Shown here piece after piece: positions 59,500 through 64,000 of a stretch of 64,000 nt of DNA (its first letter is position 1; the number at the start of each line of letters is the position of its first letter). The translations under genes and the position numbers were made by a program. The notes beneath the pieces are model-generated. The model made no database searches. It saw only the letters and a list, made by a program, of their open reading frames with translations, and had not been told where the DNA came from. This DNA comes from Beta vulgaris subsp. vulgaris (taxonomy: Eukaryota > Streptophyta > Magnoliopsida > Caryophyllales > Amaranthaceae): positions 10,589,487-10,653,486 of the forward strand of contig NC_079202.1 of the NCBI RefSeq assembly GCF_026745355.1, written 5' to 3'.

Positions 59500-59547
59500 C
59501 TCCCTCCGTTCCATATTATTTTGTACATTTACTATTTGGGGGAAAAC
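59500..59547. mobile_element. Stowaway MITE, left piece of a split copy
   Basis: CTCCCTCCGTTCCATATTAT onward, same family as 58643-58912. It is cut at 59547 by a hAT insertion and continues at 60966. Confidence 0.8.
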
Positions 59548-60957
59548 CAGAGCCAGCCCTGGGGCAGGACAGCCGGGATCCACGCCCAGGGCCCATAGAA
59601 AAAATTTATATAAGTAATTGTTAATACATTTATAGCACAATAAGGGATTCAATTCATAGCTCGGTGGTTTGATACTTTCATAGCTTGAAAGACCGCATCA
59701 TCACCCTTCTCATTGACAAGGGTTTGATTCTTCTCTTAAGCATTTTCTTAAAATTTATTTTCCACTTTTTCTTAAAAAAATTTAAAAATATATATACATT
59801 TCGTAGCTTTCTAATACCACACTTCCACACTCCCTTCTTTTCCTTGATTCTCTAAGCCCTTGTTTGGTTTGCAACAATTGATGTAGGAATTTGGAATGCC
59901 TAGGAAGTAATCCTTTACTAAGATGTTTGGTTACTATGAAGTTCTAGAAATGGGGGAAGTGGAAATGCCTAAGAAGTGTGAATTCCTACAAGGCATGTGA
60001 ATTTACTTACCTACCCCAACCTAAGTGATTTATATTTAAGCCAAACATGACATGGGTATTTCTTAGGTAATACATAAAGGAAGTAACTTCCCACACAATA
60101 CAACTTCCAATGGGAATTAAATACCCCTGTAAACCAAACAAGGGCTAGTGTAGTCTGTACCAAGTATGCTCAACTTTAAAAAAAGAAAAAAAAGTCAATT
60201 ATGATTATGGAAACTTAATTGGTTCATTATAGTACATCTAAAATTTGAAATTAAGATTGTTACTATATATTTAATAGTTAGTTTCAATTTTGATGACATA
60301 CTGTAATACTATCTCCGAATCTTTTTATTTTGTTTTATATCTCACAAAAGTAACTTATCTCTAGCAAATAAAAAGAAATAAGCAAAGAAATTCAAACAAT
60401 TTTGATTGTATATTGACTTTGATTAATGTGTTTGACTTTGTAATGCAAAGAAGATATATATGCACGCGCGCGCGCACACACACATATATACTCCTTTCGT
60501 AGCAAATTAATTTCAACATTTTATTTTGCAAGCATCTTAATTAAGTGTTTTAGGGGTCGAAACAAATTAGTTCATCAAAATGGTTTTAGTACAAGTACAA
60601 ATGTGATTATAGGTGAGGGTTGACACATGGTGTAGTGATATCAAAGGTTACCTCACAACCTAGGTGACTCATTAGCAGCAACAACAACAAAAAATTAAAA
60701 TTTGATTTTAAGCTACAAATCTTCAAAATATTTTAATTAATTGGTTTGTTTACACCCTTAAATTACTTCTTTAAATGTGTGCATATTAATATATTGAAAT
60801 TAATTTGTTACAGAGTGAGTAAAAAAATTGTCTAAATAAATTAACTTTGAATTCTTTGAATCCGCTGATGAATACTCTTGAGTCCCCTGTTGCTCATGCG
60901 TTAGGGGCCCAATATTTTTTCTTGCCTCCGGCCAAATAATATTCAGGAACGGCACTG
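59548..60957. mobile_element. hAT element nested in the Stowaway copy
   Basis: Ends CAGAGCCAGCCCTG and, in reverse complement, CAGTGCCGTTCCTG. The 8-bp duplication GGGAAAAC lies at 59540-59547 and 60958-60965. 1,410 bp, no transposase. It also contains a MITE at 59855-60146 and a short CGCGCG/CACACA/TATATA tract at 60465-60490. Confidence 0.85.
59855..60146. mobile_element. MITE inside the hAT element
   Basis: Inverted ends AGCCCTTGTTTGGTTTGCA and, on the right, TGTAAACCAAACAAGGGCT, a classic plant MITE terminus of Tourist/hAT appearance. About 290 bp. Confidence 0.75.
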
Positions 60958-60965
60958 GGGAAAAC

Positions 60966-61005
60966 CTAGGAATAAGATATTATAATGGAAGTGGGGTTAA
61001 AAGGA
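60966..61005. mobile_element. Stowaway MITE, middle piece
   Basis: CTAGGAATAAGATATTATAA and GGAAGTGGGGTTAAAAGG match the corresponding part of the intact copy (58690-58727). The rest is displaced by the copia LTR starting at 61006. Confidence 0.7.
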
Positions 61006-64000
61006 TGTAGGGACCGAAAAAGGGGTCACTACGACACCCACAAAGTCACACACAAGACAATCAACCAATAATTCAATCCAAACAACCCAAAATTTATCAC
61101 ACAACCAATGAACCAAATAAAACCAGCAATATGGCAGTAACTAAATAGCAACAAATCAGCTATAACGAGTGAAAATAAGTCACAAACAACACACACAAAT
61201 TATACGTGGAAAACCCCTTCGATATGAAGGATAAAAACCACGCGACCGTTTAAGGAGTCCACCCTATACTTCTCTTATTGATAAATTGAGGAAAAAAGAA
61301 CCCAAATCAGTCTACAAAAGGTTCACACACCCACCAACAATCACCAAGAACAATAAGAGAGAAATTAGAGCAAAAAGGTGTAGAAATCACCCAAAAACTG
61401 CAGCACTGATCAGATCCAAATTCCGACCAAACCACACCTCACAGAGACGATCCAACTGACAAAACTGAAGCCCTAGATGTCAGGAACAAGCTCTCCAAAT
61501 TTCAGCAAAATCAGACCACGGGAATACCTCCGATCGAGCACTTGATCAGGACTGGGCAGACTGAAATACGAAAATCAGCAAAACCCTTCAATCTCTTGTT
61601 TGTGCGTGTGTTTTCTTAATTAAATCACCTCTTGCCGCTGCCTTATTTCACCCTTATAAAAACCTCCAAAATCTTGCTAAAGAAGCCACTAAATAAGCCC
61701 AAAGATTGGACTTAAAAAAAGAAACAAGTAACATGGTATAATATTGGGACAAATAAAAGGACCCAAATAAAAACATTACTAACTTGGGTTGGACCCATAA
61801 CAATCTCCCCCTCCAACCCAACACGGGGAGTATTAACACACTTCAATCACCACTTGAAGCTCATCCCCACAAGCTGGCCACAAACATCAAGCTTGTTTCC
61901 GGGAACCACTTTTGTCAACATATCTGCACCATTCTTGTCGGTGTGAATTTTCTTCAATTTCATCATCTTCTCATCAACCACTCTCCGCAACCAATGATAT
62001 CGAACATCGATATGCTTACTACGAGCATGATACATCGAGTTCTTACTCAAATCCATAGCACTCTGACTATCACAGACTACTACATACTCATCTTGCTCCA
62101 AACCCAACTCTTGAAGGAACCCTTTAACCAAAGCATCTCCTTGCTTGCTTCCACAGCTGCTATATAATCTGCCTCAATAGTCGACAAAGCCACACACTTC
62201 TGTAACTTGGATTGCCAAGAAATAGCTCCCCCTGAAAATATGAACACATAACCTGAGGTAGACTTCCGATTATCAAGATCACCAGCCATGTCTGCATCTG
62301 TATACCCCTCAAGAACAGGTTTGCCACCTCCATAACACAAACAAAGTTTGGAAGTACCACGCAAGTATCTAAAGATCCACTTTACTACATCCCAGTGAGC
62401 CTTACCCGGATTGGATAAGAATCTGCTCACCAAACCAACAGAATGTGCAATATCGGGCCGAGTACACACCAATCACCATAGCATACATCAAAGAACCAAC
62501 AACAGAAGAATAAGGAATAGATGACATACTTTCTTTCTCCTTCTCTGTTGTAGGACAAGGCACAAGCTTTCTTGCTTAGCTTAAAATGAGATGCGAGTGA
62601 TGTACTAACCGGCTTAGCATGCTTCATATTGAATCTTTCAAGCACACGTTCAATATACTTCTCTTGAGATAGCCACAACTTCCTAGCCTTCCTGTCACGA
62701 GCAATTTCCATGCCTAAGATTTGCTTTGCAAGACCCAAATCTTTCATGTCAAATGACTTGGACAAATCTTTCTTCAAGTTGCTAATCATCTCTGAATCTT
62801 GCCCAACTATCAGCATATCATCTACATACAAAAGAAGGATAATGAAGTTGCCATTGGGGAATTTTCTGAAATACACACAAGGATCTGCAGAAGTCTACTT
62901 ATAACCGTTGCTTGTCATAAACGAATCAAATTTTCGATACCACTGCCTTCGTGCCTGTTTGAGCCCATAAAGACTCTTCTTCAACTTGCAAACAAGTTTC
63001 TCTTTCCCCTTTTCCTCAAAGCCTTCGGGTTGCTCCATGTAGATTTCCTCATGCAAGTCACCATGTAGAAAAGCAGTTTTTACATCAAGCTGCTCCAACT
63101 CAAGATCAAGACTTCTAGATAACCCTAAAATGGTTCTGATATAAGTCATCTTGACGACAGGAGAGAAGATCTCATCAAAATCACTGCCCTTTTTCTAGTT
63201 GCATCCTTTTACCACCAATCTAGCTTTTCGCTTCACAATCTTCTCACCATCTCTCTTGTTCTTGAAAACCCATCTATTTTTCAAGACTTTCTTGCCGCTA
63301 GGAAGCTTCACTAACTCATAAGTTTGATTCTTCTTCAAAGAATCCATTTCCTCTTTCATAGCCCCGAGGCAAAGATCTTTGTCCTTACTAGACATCACTT
63401 CTTGAAAACTCTCGGGCTCCCCCTCATAAGTGACTAAGATGTAGTCTGATCTTGGATATAGTGTAGAAGGTTTACGATATCTGGTTGACCTTCTAACCTG
63501 AACATCATCCACTGGTGGGGTAGATTGCTCCCTCTACTCATGAACCTCTTCAGCATCAGGTTGAGCATCATTAGGAGCATCATGAACATGTGGTACATCA
63601 CCATCATCATGAGGTTGTACCTCCTCAACACCATCATGTGTTGCATCAAGATCATCATTTGTTGGTTGTTCATCTGGAATAGAAGTAGGAACAGAAGAAA
63701 CATCAGTAGCATCAACATAAGAATCTGAGTTAGTATGATACTTTGTACTCGGAAGTTCTGCACCTTTTTCGTGCTCAAAGAATACTAATCTCTGCTTCTC
63801 ACTACATTCTGCTTCTCGGGATCATAGAGCCTATACCCATACTCTTCATCACCATAGCCAACAAACACACATGGAGTAGTCTTGGAATCAAGCTTCGATC
63901 TCTGATCTCTCGGCACATGCATGTATGCCTTGCATCCAAAGACTCTAAGATGTGAATATGTGGGATCATTTCCCTTCCAAGCTCTATCGGGAATGTCAAG
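61006..64000 (-). mobile_element. Ty1-copia retrotransposon, runs off the right edge
   Basis: The 3' LTR spans 61006-61802 (minus strand TGTTATGGGTCC...GGTCCCTACA; TATA-like TTTTTATAAGGG near 61652-61663). Next to it the minus strand reads GTTGGAGGGGGAGAT, the polypurine tract. Then RNase H, RT, linker and the end of integrase follow going right, i.e. reverse order as expected for a minus-strand element. The 5' LTR and gag are outside the window. Protein phrasing resembles the Tork/Tnt1 group, a tentative assignment. Confidence 0.92.
61847..64000 (-). pseudogene. Copia pol (integrase end, RT, RNase H), broken
   Basis: From the right: DPTYSHLRVFGCKAYMHVP and CVFVGYGDEEYGYRLYDPEK (post-integrase), a His/Asp/Pro-rich linker, RRSTRYRKPSTLYPRSDYIL, then the RT start MKEEMDSLKKNQTYELV. 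The frame is closed by TAG at 63194 (GCN* where GCNQKKG is usual) and reopens with QLDVKTAFLHGDLHEEIYME and SLYGLKQARRQWYRKFDSF. After another break, RT's LLYVDDMLIVG (catalytic YVDD intact) and KDLGLAKQILGMEI follow. Frameshifts near 62550 and 62470 lead to RPDIAHSVGLVSRF, YTDADMAGDLDNRKSTSGYV and RNase H VCDSQSAMDLSKN, ending at 61847. Several frameshifts and stops make it inactive. Confidence 0.9.

Overview
Nuclear DNA of a flowering plant, AT-rich and dominated by transposable elements. The evidence is a complete intron-rich phosphomannomutase gene with plant-type residues, Ty1-copia and Ty3-gypsy elements, a plant L1-type LINE, Stowaway-like MITEs with TA flanks, hAT elements with 8-bp duplications, a MULE with a 9-bp duplication, Helitron ends, and fragments of plant families (PRR clock regulator, CDPK, 14-3-3, SHAQKYF MYB). 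A eudicot, possibly in Caryophyllales, is my guess; the sequence does not prove it.

Layout. 0.55-8.5 kb: a decayed LINE in three pieces, split by about 4.1 kb of inserted repeats (including an element with TTAGCGTCCG subterminal repeats and a spliced cargo) and by a smaller insertion/deletion that removed the catalytic RT block. 8.5-10.5 kb: AT-rich repeat debris and a 20-bp minisatellite. 10.48-20.2 kb: a compound copia-like element on the minus strand, LTR-internal-LTR-internal-LTR, bounded by one ACTAT duplication. 20.36-20.97 kb: a solo LTR with TACTG duplications. 21.12-22.26 kb: a MULE with TAATATCAA duplications, an inverted pair of 21-bp minisatellites and a captured leader/intron/ATG. 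22.29-22.46 kb: a SINE. 23-28 kb: foldback elements, microsatellites and a TIR element rich in ATT. 27.96-28.77 kb: a short Helitron. 30.9-32.1 kb and 32.45-32.73 kb: two further TIR elements. 34.86-37.2 kb: a truncated, frameshifted Ty3-gypsy element.

Genes. The clearest genes are both on the minus strand: a conserved plant gene of unknown function (first exon 37956-38569) and the 11-exon phosphomannomutase gene (42037-47945, 248 aa, with a 5'-UTR intron). Between them lies a TIR element carrying two GC-rich palindromes and half of a mitochondrial-type tRNA-Tyr, then possible organelle-derived DNA. A hAT element (48524-50139) sits just upstream of the phosphomannomutase leader.

50.4-57.5 kb is a graveyard of gene fragments that keep their introns: SHAQKYF MYB, an unidentified exon, PRR3/PRR7-type receiver, 14-3-3, and CDPK. 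It ends at a Helitron-like 3' hairpin plus CTAG. A second Helitron 3' end is at 58028. 58.6-64 kb holds a Stowaway MITE and then a nested stack: a second Stowaway copy interrupted by a hAT (which itself contains a MITE) and by a copia element that runs off the right edge.

No CRISPR array, bacterial operon or rRNA is present. The most noteworthy structures are the compound copia element, the gene-fragment mosaic with a Helitron end, the several transposons carrying spliced leader-like cargo, and the twin GC-rich palindromes.
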